A stretch of 64,000 nt of DNA from Ktedonobacter robiniae (lineage in GTDB: Bacteria; Chloroflexota; Ktedonobacteria; Ktedonobacterales; Ktedonobacteraceae). Position 1 is the stretch's first letter; every line of letters starts with the position of its first letter. The notes below the pieces were generated by a model. The model worked only from the letters and a program-made list of their open reading frames with translations. It did not search any database and was not told where the DNA came from. Where the stretch lies: NCBI RefSeq assembly GCF_016587375.1, contig NZ_BNJG01000002.1:620001-684000 (forward strand), in the 5' to 3' direction. The translations under genes were made by a program, and so were the position numbers. Positions 1 through 8,735 of this stretch are shown piece by piece.

Positions 1-2
1 CC

Positions 3-371
3 CCGCTGGGGTTGGGCGGCGCGCTGCCAGCTCTGACGCATCCGCTGCTGGTCCTGGCCGGTGTTGGCGTGGGGATTTGCTCGTCGGTCATTCCCTATGT
101 CTGCGATCAATTGGCCATGGCTCGCTTGCCGCAGGCCACTTTCGCACTGCTCCTCTCGTTGCTCCCTGCGTCCGCTACGGTGATCGGCGTCGTGGTGTTG
201 CGCCAAATTCCCAGCACCCCTGAAATCGTAGGGATTCTCCTGGTTGCAGGAGGCGTAGCCCTCCACCGGGAAGTTGAGGCGCAGCCTGGCAAACAAGCCA
301 GGAACAAAGCCACAGCTTCGGAAAGGCGAATCGAAGCCAAAAATCAAAAGAAAGGAACAACTATTCCATGA
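3..371 (+). CDS. EamA/RhtA-type drug-metabolite exporter, C-terminal part
   Basis: The frame is open to the window edge, so this is the C-terminal part of a longer gene. It encodes hydrophobic segments typical of the last EamA (DMT superfamily) repeat: one rich in LAGVGVGICSSVIPY, then a helix around LLLSLLPASATVIGVVVL, then a short helix near IVGILLVAGGVAL. After that comes a hydrophilic, lysine-rich tail of about 35 residues that is probably cytoplasmic. Members of the family export amino acids or small metabolites; the substrate cannot be told from this fragment. The stop overlaps the next start as ATGA, so the two genes are probably co-translated. Confidence 0.7.
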   Translation, partial: PLGLGGALPALTHPLLVLAGVGVGICSSVIPYVCDQLAMARLPQATFALLLSLLPASATVIGVVVLRQIPSTPEIVGILLVAGGVALHREVEAQPGKQARNKATASERRIEAKNQKKGTTIP

Positions 372-1381
372 CACTCCAATTTGGTGTACTGGTGCCCCAG
401 GGCTGGACCTTGGATCTGGCACACATCGACGATCCGGTAGAAGCCTACGAAACGATGACACGGGTTGCTCAAACGGCTGAAGAGGTGGGGTTCGTTTCTG
501 CTTGGCTGGTTGACCACTTTCATACGATTCCTTTCCCCTCGCAGGAAGTAACGTTTGAATGCTGGATGAGTACAGCAGCCTTGGCACGTGATACCAGGAC
601 GATCCGCATTGGCCAGATGGTTACCTGCAATGGCTATCGTCATCCAGCCCTGCTGGCGAAAATGGCGAGCACAGTCGATGTGCTCTCGCATGGCCGACTC
701 ACTTTTGGCATCGGAGCCGGGTGGTACGAGCATGAATACCGCGCCTATGGCTACGAGTATTCCGACGCACCTGAGCGCCTACGCTCTCTGCGCGAGGCGG
801 TGCAGGTGATCCTGGCGATGTGGACTCAAGAGGAAGCGGTCTTTGAGGGAAAATATTACCAGGTGCACCAGGCAATCAATCAGCCCAAAGGCGTCAAGCC
901 TCCGCATATCCCGCTGCTGATCGGCGGAGGTGGCGAGCAGGTCACGCTGAAGCTCGTGGCACAGTATGCCGATGCCTGCAACGTGGGCGGTGATCCTCCC
1001 ACCGTGAAGCAGAAGTTAGCTGTCCTCAAACAGCATTGCGAGCGCGTGGGACGTGACTACGAGAAGATTTATCGTACCTCCAGTACCGTCTGTCTTCTCG
1101 CCGACAGCGACGAACAAGCGCTGGAGCAGCTTCCTGCTGATCGCAAAGCCAGGTTGGGAAACGCCGTGCAGACGGCCTTGATTGGCAGTCCTGAGACGAT
1201 TCGAGAACGGCTGGCTGCCTACGAAGCAGCAGGGGTGCAGGAGTTAGTGCTCCGCTTTGTGGATGGAACCGATCTGGAGGTGCTTCGCCGCTTCGCCAGA
1301 GAGTTCATCGCAGAAAGAAGCGGCTGTTCTGGCAACGAAGCGAAAGACAAGGCAACAGACGTCCACAGGAGGATCTCATGA
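368..1381 (+). CDS. LLM-class F420-dependent oxidoreductase
   Basis: This is a 337-residue luciferase-like monooxygenase-fold protein, the usual length for the F420-dependent subgroup. Family signatures visible are an N-terminal beta strand FGVLVPQGWTLDL, the DHFHTIPFP segment near residue 50, the YRHPALLAKMASTVD motif near residue 95, the GRLTFGIGAGWYEHEY motif near residue 115, and the IPLLIGGGGEQVTLKLVAQYAD motif split around residue 190. These enzymes use reduced F420 or FMN to act on small organic substrates; the substrate is unknown. The start is fixed by ATGA coupling to the exporter. The last 25 residues are hydrophilic and end exactly where a transposase gene begins, so the native C-terminus may have been altered. 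Confidence 0.85.
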   Translation: MTLQFGVLVPQGWTLDLAHIDDPVEAYETMTRVAQTAEEVGFVSAWLVDHFHTIPFPSQEVTFECWMSTAALARDTRTIRIGQMVTCNGYRHPALLAKMASTVDVLSHGRLTFGIGAGWYEHEYRAYGYEYSDAPERLRSLREAVQVILAMWTQEEAVFEGKYYQVHQAINQPKGVKPPHIPLLIGGGGEQVTLKLVAQYADACNVGGDPPTVKQKLAVLKQHCERVGRDYEKIYRTSSTVCLLADSDEQALEQLPADRKARLGNAVQTALIGSPETIRERLAAYEAAGVQELVLRFVDGTDLEVLRRFAREFIAERSGCSGNEAKDKATDVHRRIS

Positions 1382-2974
1382 GTCGCCCTCGACGTATGGA
1401 TGAAGCAGCACCAGTGGTTTCCTTCCAACCACTCTCAACCACATGTCCCATCTGCGGGCATCCAGCACCGGTTGCGTATCACACGCAACGGCGGATCACG
1501 ATCTTGCAGGGCCGCTTCTGCTTGTCTCTTACTGTACGACGGTGCCAAAAAGCAGCCTGCCCTCGTTATCACCAGCCCTACCGCCCCGAAGTAGAAGGGC
1601 AATGGGTATTGCCATATGGGGAATATGGTCTGGACGTGATTGCGCTGGTCGGAACGCTCCGGTACCGTTACCATCACAGCTTGGAAGAATTGCACCGGGC
1701 GCTCCGTGACCGTGGTCTCCCAATTGGGGAACGGACCGTGCTCAACTTGCTGGCCCGCTACGAGGAGTTAGTGTCCCTTCATCTCTCCGATCACCAGCGC
1801 TTCCAGCAGATCTTTGCTCATCAAACCGCTGCCATTTTCGCCCTTGACGGACTCCGTCCGGATGTTGGTCATGAAGTGCTCTGGGTCTTTCGTGATTGCG
1901 TGTCTGGAGAAATTCTCCTGGCGCGCCCTCTTTTGAGTGAATGTGAGACGGACCTGGCAGCTCTGATCACAGAAGTGCAAGCCGCTTTGCCAGTGCCAAT
2001 CCACAGCGTCGTTTCTGATGGACAACACTCCGTTCGCAAAGCGGTCGCCTCTGCTTTGTCAGGAGTGCCTCATCAACTCTGCCATTTTCATTACCTCCGA
2101 GAAGCCGCCAAACCCGTCTACGAGGCAGATCGTCATGCCAAAAGGAGTTGAAAAAGCAGGTACGGGGTGTCCGCCCCATTGAGCGGGCTGTCGAGAAACG
2201 CACCGATGCCGAGGCTACCATTATTCGCCAGTATTGTCTGGCCGTGCGTAGCACTCTGACCGACGATGGTCGTCCCCCGCTTGCTGCTCCTGGACTCAAA
2301 CTTCACGAACGGTTGACCCTTATTGCTGCCTCCCTTGAGCGAGTGGCTCAAAAGAGAGCCTCCCGCCAGAACTGGAGCGATTGCAGCATCTGGTAACGAA
2401 AGGGCTGACTGCGACCGCCGATCTATGGCCCGATGTTCAGGCTGGGTATGCTTGGGTGCATCGAGCTGCGCACATCCTGGCTCATTCTGAGCAGCACACA
2501 GCCCAGAACGTACAACAGCAGTATCAATCCTTACTGGATGAGATGCGACAGGAAGGTGCTGTTTCTGAGCCGCTTCGGAACATGATGACCACCTTTCTGA
2601 AGGTAACAGACAGCTATTGGGCAGGGCTTTTCTTCTGCTATGAGGTGGCCGATCTTCCACGCACCAACAACGATCTGGAACACACCTTTGGTTCTGTGAG
2701 TTACCATGAACGGCGTGCAACTGGTCGGAAACAGGCGTCACCTGGCCTGGTGATTCGGGGTGCAGTACGCATGGTCGCTTCGGTTGCCAGCCAGCATTCT
2801 CTTTTCTCCGGCCCGGACCTTCAGCCATGCGATCTTCGGTAGTGGCGAACGTTACGTCACCAGGTAGAAAGTCGCCAGAAAGCTCGTCGTCAGCAATATC
2901 GTTTCAGAAAGGCCCCTGTTGAGTATCTCTCAGCCTTGGAGGAAAAACTGCGCCAGCAACCAATGCGGTCCTAG
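1378..2974 (+). pseudogene. Transposase gene broken into three frames plus a stop
   Basis: One transposase can be followed through three reading frames. Part 1 (1378-2151) has an N-terminal zinc-ribbon-like CPICGHPAP and an aspartate-rich core (FALDGLRPD; VVSDGQHSVRKAV; LCHFHYLREAAK). Its frame is lost at an AAAA run near 2140, where one extra A would continue as KKELKKQVRGVRPIE. Part 2 (2148-2396) is lost again near 2350. Part 3 (2381-2842) contains NNDLEHTFGSVSYHERRATG, a typical C-terminal transposase block, then a TAG at 2840-2842. The same frame continues to a second TAG at 2972. I infer an inactive DDE-type IS; the family is not certain. Its ATG overlaps the stop of the LLM gene. Confidence 0.75.
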
Positions 2975-3276
2975 AAAAAAATAAAATGTGGTCGTTTTTG
3001 CAAACAATCTTTCTTGAGCGTATAAGAGTCATCTAGCCGGAAAAATAGAGCGAGCCCCCAGATATATCCGACTTCGCCCAAAACTGGGAAGAACTTCGCC
3101 CGACATTGGATGGTTTTCCTCTTCCCATTTTCTATCCTCGTTGAGTACACTTACCCCTGACAGAGAGATCACTACAGAAGAAGGAGCTATTCGATGTCTC
3201 GCTTGCTTATTCGTGTCTTACTTTTACTTATGACAAGAAGACCGTATGTCATGCTTACACGAGGAGGAGGGGTTGG
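2975..3276 (+). other. Intergenic leader of the conjugation cluster
   Basis: No convincing gene lies here. An AAGGAG at about 3179 precedes an ATG at 3194 that opens a 94-codon frame (3194-3478) rich in Leu and Arg at its start, followed by low-complexity sequence. That frame overlaps the VirB6-like gene out of phase and looks like a shadow. It could instead preserve a signal-peptide-like N-terminus (MSRLLIRVLLLL) separated from the VirB6 frame by an indel. A TATAAG near 3019 may be part of a promoter, but the -35 is weak. Confidence 0.35.
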
Positions 3277-4383
3277 ATGCTGCTCACTGCTCATCCGCCT
3301 GCGCCCTCTGGCGCATCTCCCGCCGTTCAGGGGACCTCGCTTTCTGCTCCTCCCGTCACTCAGGCCGGTGGAGGCGAATACGCACGCATGCCTTTCAGCC
3401 CTTCCTCTCAGCAGCAAGCCTTTGCCTGTGGCATTGGAGATGTTACCTGCTACAGCAATGAGTTCCTGGCCAACCTGACCGAGCAGATCTGGAACATTGT
3501 GCGTCCCATCATCGAACTCTTCATGCAGAATCCCTTCAATTTTCTGTCTCAGACTCCGGCGCTCGCCACCTATGACAACAGTCAGATTCAGCAGATGGTG
3601 CAGTGGGAACTGGGCTTTCTGGATACAGCGGTGGTGGTCCTTGTCGGCTTCCTGGCCTACAATGTGCTCATTGGACGAAGTATCGGCGTTCCCATGCCCT
3701 CCCTACACGAAGCTCTCCCACGACTCTGCGTGGCCTTTCTTGCCGCCCACATCAGCCTGTACGTGTGTCGGCTCATCATTGATTTCAACAATGCCCTTTG
3801 CCTGGGTGTCGACGAGTTATTTCTTCACTCTTTTCTCAAAGACACCCTCTCCCTGATGATCAATTTCGTGGGGCAAACACCCGACCAGGTCGCCATCGGA
3901 TTCTTGCTGCGTGTCTGGTTTGTGATTTTTCTCTTCTGGCACATGCTCTAGCTCGCCTGGCAGCTGCTGGTTCGTCTTGCCGTGGTCGCCCTGCTCACTG
4001 CCCTCTCCCCCCTGGGCCTGCTCTGCCTGGCCCTCCCGCAAACCCAGCGCTGGGGCCAGATCTGGCTCTCCGCCTTTGTCTCTAGCGTCATGATCCAGTT
4101 CATTCAGATCACTGCGCTCAGCCTGGGAGGGCTCCTGGTCAGCTATAGCACCAGCATCCAGATCAGCACAAACCCGGTCGCGGGACTCGACACGATCATC
4201 CAGCAGATTGTGGCGCTTCTTCTGAGTGGAGCCGTGTTCTACCTGGTCCCACGTCTGCCCTCCATGATCCAGAGCTATGCCCTGCGTCCGATCTTGCAGG
4301 CGCAACAGCAAGCCGACTCCGTCCAATCACAGGTCACGACCCAGGTCGAGTCGATGGCCATTCGAGCCATCGCAGCCCTCTAA
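3277..4383 (+). pseudogene. VirB6/TrbL-like conjugation membrane protein, split by an in-frame TAG
   Basis: The frame 3277-3951 and the frame 3952-4383 are in the same phase and are separated only by one TAG codon at 3949-3951. Together they would give about 368 residues: a Pro/Ala-rich N-terminus, then at least five hydrophobic segments (for example TAVVVLVGFLAYNVLIG, LCVAFLAAHISLYVCRLII, VWFVIFLFWHML, LVRLAVVALLTALSPLGLL, IVALLLSGAVFYLVPRLP). The tail is charged. Length, topology and position before pilin, PrgI and VirB4 genes suit the polytopic VirB6/TrbL channel subunit. A single C-to-T change of CAG to TAG would explain the stop. A GAGGAGGGG ribosome site precedes ATG 3277. Confidence 0.6.
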
Positions 4384-4412
4384 GCGAAAGGGAGAAAGGT
4401 AGGTGAGAAGGG

Positions 4413-5111
4413 ATGCTCAAGTTCCTCCTTCTTGGCGTCATGATCCTTGTTGTGTTTGGGATGTTTGGCGCAAGCATGACGGTCGCGATGGACGCACAGG
4501 CGCAGGGAGTACCTCAGACAGCATATCCCGGTCTCTCAACCATTGATACTTCAGGCTCGGGCAAACGCGGCGACGTGGTGCAATGGGCGCTCAAGATGGC
4601 CGCCCATCTGCATTGTACCCCTGCTCGTCTCGCCACCGATTGTCAGGGCAGTGGCGCTGATCACTACTACGACGCAGGTTTCCCACCTGAGATCATCGCG
4701 TGGGCCAACGCGCACTGTCCCGGGTGCGCCTCCTGGCAACCAGACACCTTTCAGTGTGTGGCCTTCGTCATCGCCGCCTATGCCTATGTCCAGCCACTCC
4801 CCGTCCAGGGCCAGAATGCCAATCAGTACTGGGAACACTTTGCCAGCGAGCCGGGTTGGCAACGCCTCCCTGCGCGTGGGAACCTCCCACAACCCGGCGA
4901 TATTATGGCCTGGAATGGAGGGGTCTATGGCCATGTCAGTATTGTCCTTGGCGTTGCCCCTCACCATACCGCCATCACCTTTGCCCAGGCCAATGGCGAG
5001 TTTCCGGTTCAAACCCTTCCTCTCAACCCGGATGGATCCATCAATACTCAGAATGGGTACTGGAATGCCTTTGAGGTGGTGGGCTACCTCCACCCCCTCA
5101 CCCTTTCCTAA
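4413..5111 (+). CDS. Membrane-anchored CHAP-domain peptidoglycan hydrolase of the conjugation cluster
   Basis: The 232-residue protein starts with a signal-anchor segment (LLLGVMILVVFGMFGASMTVA, residues about 4-25). A CHAP domain follows at roughly 90-225. The presumed catalytic cysteine is in FQCVAFV (about residue 114) and the histidine in GHVSIVLG (about residue 173), with QPGDIMAWNGG just before it, as in NlpC/P60-CHAP amidases. In conjugation systems such hydrolases open the cell wall locally for channel assembly, in the role of VirB1 in Gram-negative systems. The gene lies between the VirB6-like and pilin-like genes on the same strand with short spacers, which supports that role. Confidence 0.8.
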   Translation: MLKFLLLGVMILVVFGMFGASMTVAMDAQAQGVPQTAYPGLSTIDTSGSGKRGDVVQWALKMAAHLHCTPARLATDCQGSGADHYYDAGFPPEIIAWANAHCPGCASWQPDTFQCVAFVIAAYAYVQPLPVQGQNANQYWEHFASEPGWQRLPARGNLPQPGDIMAWNGGVYGHVSIVLGVAPHHTAITFAQANGEFPVQTLPLNPDGSINTQNGYWNAFEVVGYLHPLTLS

Positions 5112-5138
5112 ATTCAGAACAAAAAGGAGCGAATAACA

Positions 5139-5526
5139 ATGATTACCATGATTTACTGGCACCCGGCACTCGCTGCCACCGTGGTACGGGTCCTGGAAGG
5201 ACTGCCCGCGCTTCACCTTGCGGGTTGGCTGGCTGACCCTCCCATTCCCCATCCCCTCTTCCCACTCGCCATAGCAGCCGCTGGGGGCGGAGGAGGGGAC
5301 GCCTCGACCATCACCCAGTTTTTCAAAAATCTCTACGACAACGGCATCAAACCCGTGGCCTATGCCGTCGCCCTCTTCTTCTTTGCGTGGGGAGCGATCA
5401 GTCTCATGTTTCCTCATGAGCGATCCCAGGATCACGCGAAGGCCGCGCTCTACCGCGCTGGGAGGGCTGGCCCTCGTGTTGCTCGCAACGGCCATCTCGT
5501 CCATCATCAATAGCGCCGCCCCTTGA
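5139..5526 (+). pseudogene. Pilin-like (VirB2/TrbC-type) small membrane protein, frameshifted near its end
   Basis: ATG 5139 has a clear AAGGAGCG ribosome site. The frame encodes an N-terminal hydrophobic part, a Gly-rich linker and the helix IKPVAYAVALFFFAWGAISLMF at about residues 70-92. At 5451-5460 the sequence reads TACCGCGCTG. If two bases of the GC repeat are restored (CGCGCG), the reading continues as ALGGLALVLLATAISSIIN to a stop at 5524-5526, supplying the expected second transmembrane helix. As written, the frame ends at 5513 with a polar tail. Two hydrophobic helices around a short polar loop are typical of T4SS pilins. The lesion may be real slippage or a sequencing error. Confidence 0.6.
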
Positions 5527-5556
5527 GGGGGTAGAGATGAAAGGAGCTTTTTTGCA

Positions 5557-6006
5557 ATGACATCGACCCACACGACAGAGGTATCTACCAGACGCCAGAG
5601 CTACACCGTGCCCACGCATATGAACGAGCCAGATAAGCTGCTCTTTGGGCTGACGGCTCGTCAGCTCCTGGTCCTGATCACCGGGGCAAGTGTCACCTAT
5701 GCCATCTGGCTCCAGGTCCTGACCTGGACTATGGCCTGGGAAAGAGGGCTCCTCTGGAGTCGAGGCCTCGCCTTGCTGGTCGTGCTTCCACTCATTCTGG
5801 TGACACTCGCCTTCACCTTCCTCCAAATTGCAGATCGCTCGCTTGAACTCTGGGTCGTGATCTGGATGCGCGCGCGTTTCGCACCAGTCACCTATGTCTG
5901 GCGCAGCGCCGAATGGGATGAGGCCGAGCAGCGTCGTCTTCGCACACAAAACAGCGCCCATACGCGAGAGGGCCAGCGTGAGCACGAACAGGAGGGATGG
6001 TCATGA
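5557..6006 (+). CDS. PrgI-family (VirB3-like) conjugation protein
   Basis: This 149-residue protein has the PrgI layout: a short polar N-terminus with VPTHMNEPDKLLFGLTARQLL, then two close transmembrane helices (LVLITGASVTYAIWLQVL, then LALLVVLPLILVTLAFTFL, residues about 35-85), then a soluble tail with W-rich VVIWMRARFAPVTYVWR. In type IV secretion the VirB3/PrgI protein sits in the inner membrane and contacts the VirB4 ATPase, whose gene follows directly and overlaps this stop. AAAGGAG lies 5' of the ATG. Confidence 0.8.
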   Translation: MTSTHTTEVSTRRQSYTVPTHMNEPDKLLFGLTARQLLVLITGASVTYAIWLQVLTWTMAWERGLLWSRGLALLVVLPLILVTLAFTFLQIADRSLELWVVIWMRARFAPVTYVWRSAEWDEAEQRRLRTQNSAHTREGQREHEQEGWS

Positions 6007-8735
6007 TCGTGCACGATGATCAGCCTACCAACGACCCATCGCTCCTCACAGCACAGCAGGAGCGTTCCCAGGCGGAAAAGATTCGGTCAGCACGCCCGCA
6101 GCGTTCACCTCGTGCTCGTCGCCAGCATCGACAGAGCCGGAAACATGGGAGCGTGCAGCAGCAATTTGTCTTGCTCGATCATATTGTTCAGGATGTGCAG
6201 GTCAATCGTGCGCCTCTAGCAGAGGGACCGCAAGAACGTGCGTATCTGGCAGTTCTTGAGATTCGGGCGACCAACTACACATTGAAATCTCAAGAAGAGC
6301 GTTCGACGATGATGCTCGCCTTTCGCGCACTGCTGCGTTCACTGCGTTTTCCCATCCAGGTCCTCATTCGTTCGAAGCGTATGGATCTCTCCTCTTATGT
6401 GGAAGAGCTTCATACTCACGAGGCCCTCTGGCAAGGAGAAGCCTCAGAGATTGCCATCTCGCATGAACGCGCGATGCGCCTGCTTGGAGCTGAGCGTACC
6501 CTCATCGATCGTCGCTTTTATCTCCTGATCAGCAGTGAGCAGGAGGGGATACAGAACACCTGGAACACCTCCCTCTGGCGCCTGCTCAGCCGTCGAGCCA
6601 GAACGCGTGCGCGAGAGAAGCGCCTGGACGAGGCCCAACAGATCCTTGCCACCCGCGTTCAGGCCATACAGCATCAAATCGCCGCGATGGGACTCCCAAG
6701 CCATCGCCTGGCAGGCAAAGAACTGGCCGATCTGACGCATGGCGCGCTCCAGGGAGAGCAGGCGCTGCGCTTTCCACTGCCTGAGAGCATCTTCGCGCTC
6801 TCGGATAAACCATTCGCGCGTCCAGCCCTTGACGTGCTCTCACCCACATCACAGGAGGACGAGACTTCGTTCGACCCGTACACCGTGCAAATGGAGGAGG
6901 CCTTGCTCCTGCCTTCGGCCCGCGACCGGTTGCTGGCCCCTGCCGATCTCATGGCCCTCAAAGACCTGCTGACCCCGGAAAGTGTTCGCGTCACCCCGCG
7001 CTATCTGCAGATTGGTGAGGAATATGTGCGAGGACTCGCCGTCGTTGGCTTCCCGCGCGAGATTGTGGAGGGGTGCCTCTCGCCGCTGCTCGCCTGTGAT
7101 GAGATCTTTGATCTCTCTTTCCATTTCTCGCCACAAAACACTGCTGAATTTGTGAAGCGGCTGCTCTTCCGCAAAGAGCAGTACGCCTCCACCCAGCGGA
7201 TGAACCTGCATCGAGGCCGGCAACAGGACCCGACGCTCCAGGTCGCTGAAGCCGATGTGACGGCGCTCATTGGGCCGCTAGCATCCGGGGAAGAGAGCAT
7301 GCTGGAGATGGGCTTCTACCTCCTGGTCCGCGCGCCAGATCTCACCACCCTTAACGCGCGCACTGACCGCCTGCGCCAGATCCTGCATCAGCATCTCTTT
7401 GTGGCCCATCCAACCACCCTGGAACATGCGGAGGCTTTCCGCGCATGCCAACCAACCTGTACGGATACCCTTGGACGCACCTTCACGACCACCAGTACGG
7501 TTGCCGCCTGCACCTTCCCTTTCATGAGTGAGTCGTTCGCCATGCAGGACGGCACCTTTGTGGGCGTGACCACCAGTGGTGAACCCGTCCTGCTCAATCC
7601 CTGGGCGCTGGAAAGCCCGCACGAATTCTGGGGCGGGGTCACTGGGAGTGGCAAGTCCTATTCGGTCAAACTGTGGCTGTTGCATGAACGTTTCCGCCAT
7701 CCCGATACCCAGGTGCTCATTCTCGACCCGTCCCGCGAATATGAACGCCTGGTCGACGTGTTTGGAGGAACGGTCCTTCGCCTCTCTCCCGGCTCCGAGC
7801 ACGCTATTAATCCCTTTGATGTGTTACCCCAGGGGGTCGATATGGACTGGTATGTTACCACTCAGAGGCGAGGAGACCGGCTCGCGGAAAAGATGACGCA
7901 ACTGCACGCTTTTCTGGACCTGCTGCTCGCAGAATACATCCCTCATCCCACCACGCTCTCTGCGCGGGAGAAGGCCTTCCTGGATCGGGCCTTCTACGAG
8001 TGCTACCGGAAAGTGGGCATCACGACCGACCCACGCACCCATGATCGGCAGGCCCCCTTCTTGCGCGATCTCTACGATGTGCTCAAAAGCGGGGTCGTCG
8101 GCCAGGATGACTATGGTCTCTCCGACCGGCTAGAGTGCTACGCCCATGGCAGCCTCTCTGGGCTCTTCAATCGCCAGACCAGTGTGACGCTTGAAACTTC
8201 GCTCATCAGCTTTGATGTGAGCGAGCTGCGTGGCAGTCGAGAACTGCGTCCCATCGGCATGTTTTTGATTGCAGAACTCATCTGGTCACAGGCCCTCTTT
8301 CATCCACGCCCCAGGCGTTGCTATATCGATGAGGCCTGGTCGCTCATCGCACACGAGGAAGGTGGGCGCTTTCTGGAACGCTTAGCACGTGAGGCGCGCA
8401 AGCACTACCTGAGCCTGGTCACCATCACCCAGAACCCGGAGCAATTCATTCTCAACCTCTACGGCAACATCATCGCGCAGAACGCGCTCATCAAAGTCTT
8501 AAAACGCCTGGATAGCGTTGGTGCTCAGGCCGCTCGTGAGGCCTTCGGATTGACACTGGAAGAAGAGCAGTTGCTGCTCTCCATACAGCAAAACCGGGCC
8601 TTGCTCTCCGTTGGCTCCAAACGCATGCTGGTTGAAATGAATGCCTCACCTGAAGAGCATGCCCTCATCACCACTGACCCGCAAGAACTGGCAGTTCAAC
8701 GCCAGCAGGTCCATGAGAAAGCAGGCAAGAAATGA
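6003..8735 (+). CDS. virB4: VirB4-like conjugation ATPase
   Basis: A protein of about 910 residues. The C-terminal half is a VirB4/TraC-type motor domain: Walker A GGVTGSGKSYSV at about residue 543, ILDPSREYERLVDVFGG after it, Walker B CYIDEAWSL at about residue 772, and the ITQNPEQF sensor-like motif. The N-terminal half has the charged, helical membrane-proximal domain usual for VirB4. It energises pilus and channel assembly at the inner membrane. An ATG at 5997 abuts the ribosome site AGGAGGG; ATG 6003 has better spacing and overlaps the PrgI stop as ATGA, so I prefer 6003. The frame is intact. Confidence 0.88.
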   Translation: MIVHDDQPTNDPSLLTAQQERSQAEKIRSARPQRSPRARRQHRQSRKHGSVQQQFVLLDHIVQDVQVNRAPLAEGPQERAYLAVLEIRATNYTLKSQEERSTMMLAFRALLRSLRFPIQVLIRSKRMDLSSYVEELHTHEALWQGEASEIAISHERAMRLLGAERTLIDRRFYLLISSEQEGIQNTWNTSLWRLLSRRARTRAREKRLDEAQQILATRVQAIQHQIAAMGLPSHRLAGKELADLTHGALQGEQALRFPLPESIFALSDKPFARPALDVLSPTSQEDETSFDPYTVQMEEALLLPSARDRLLAPADLMALKDLLTPESVRVTPRYLQIGEEYVRGLAVVGFPREIVEGCLSPLLACDEIFDLSFHFSPQNTAEFVKRLLFRKEQYASTQRMNLHRGRQQDPTLQVAEADVTALIGPLASGEESMLEMGFYLLVRAPDLTTLNARTDRLRQILHQHLFVAHPTTLEHAEAFRACQPTCTDTLGRTFTTTSTVAACTFPFMSESFAMQDGTFVGVTTSGEPVLLNPWALESPHEFWGGVTGSGKSYSVKLWLLHERFRHPDTQVLILDPSREYERLVDVFGGTVLRLSPGSEHAINPFDVLPQGVDMDWYVTTQRRGDRLAEKMTQLHAFLDLLLAEYIPHPTTLSAREKAFLDRAFYECYRKVGITTDPRTHDRQAPFLRDLYDVLKSGVVGQDDYGLSDRLECYAHGSLSGLFNRQTSVTLETSLISFDVSELRGSRELRPIGMFLIAELIWSQALFHPRPRRCYIDEAWSLIAHEEGGRFLERLAREARKHYLSLVTITQNPEQFILNLYGNIIAQNALIKVLKRLDSVGAQAAREAFGLTLEEEQLLLSIQQNRALLSVGSKRMLVEMNASPEEHALITTDPQELAVQRQQVHEKAGKK

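Noticed and set aside
3817..4326. 169-codon reverse frame opposite the VirB6-like gene
   Set aside because: Glu/Gln/Gly-rich antisense of hydrophobic codons; no ribosome site or family.
4551..5573. 340-codon open frame on the reverse strand
   Set aside because: It lies opposite the CHAP and pilin genes, has low-complexity Gly/Arg/Asp-rich composition and no family signature; it is a shadow of the GC-rich forward genes.
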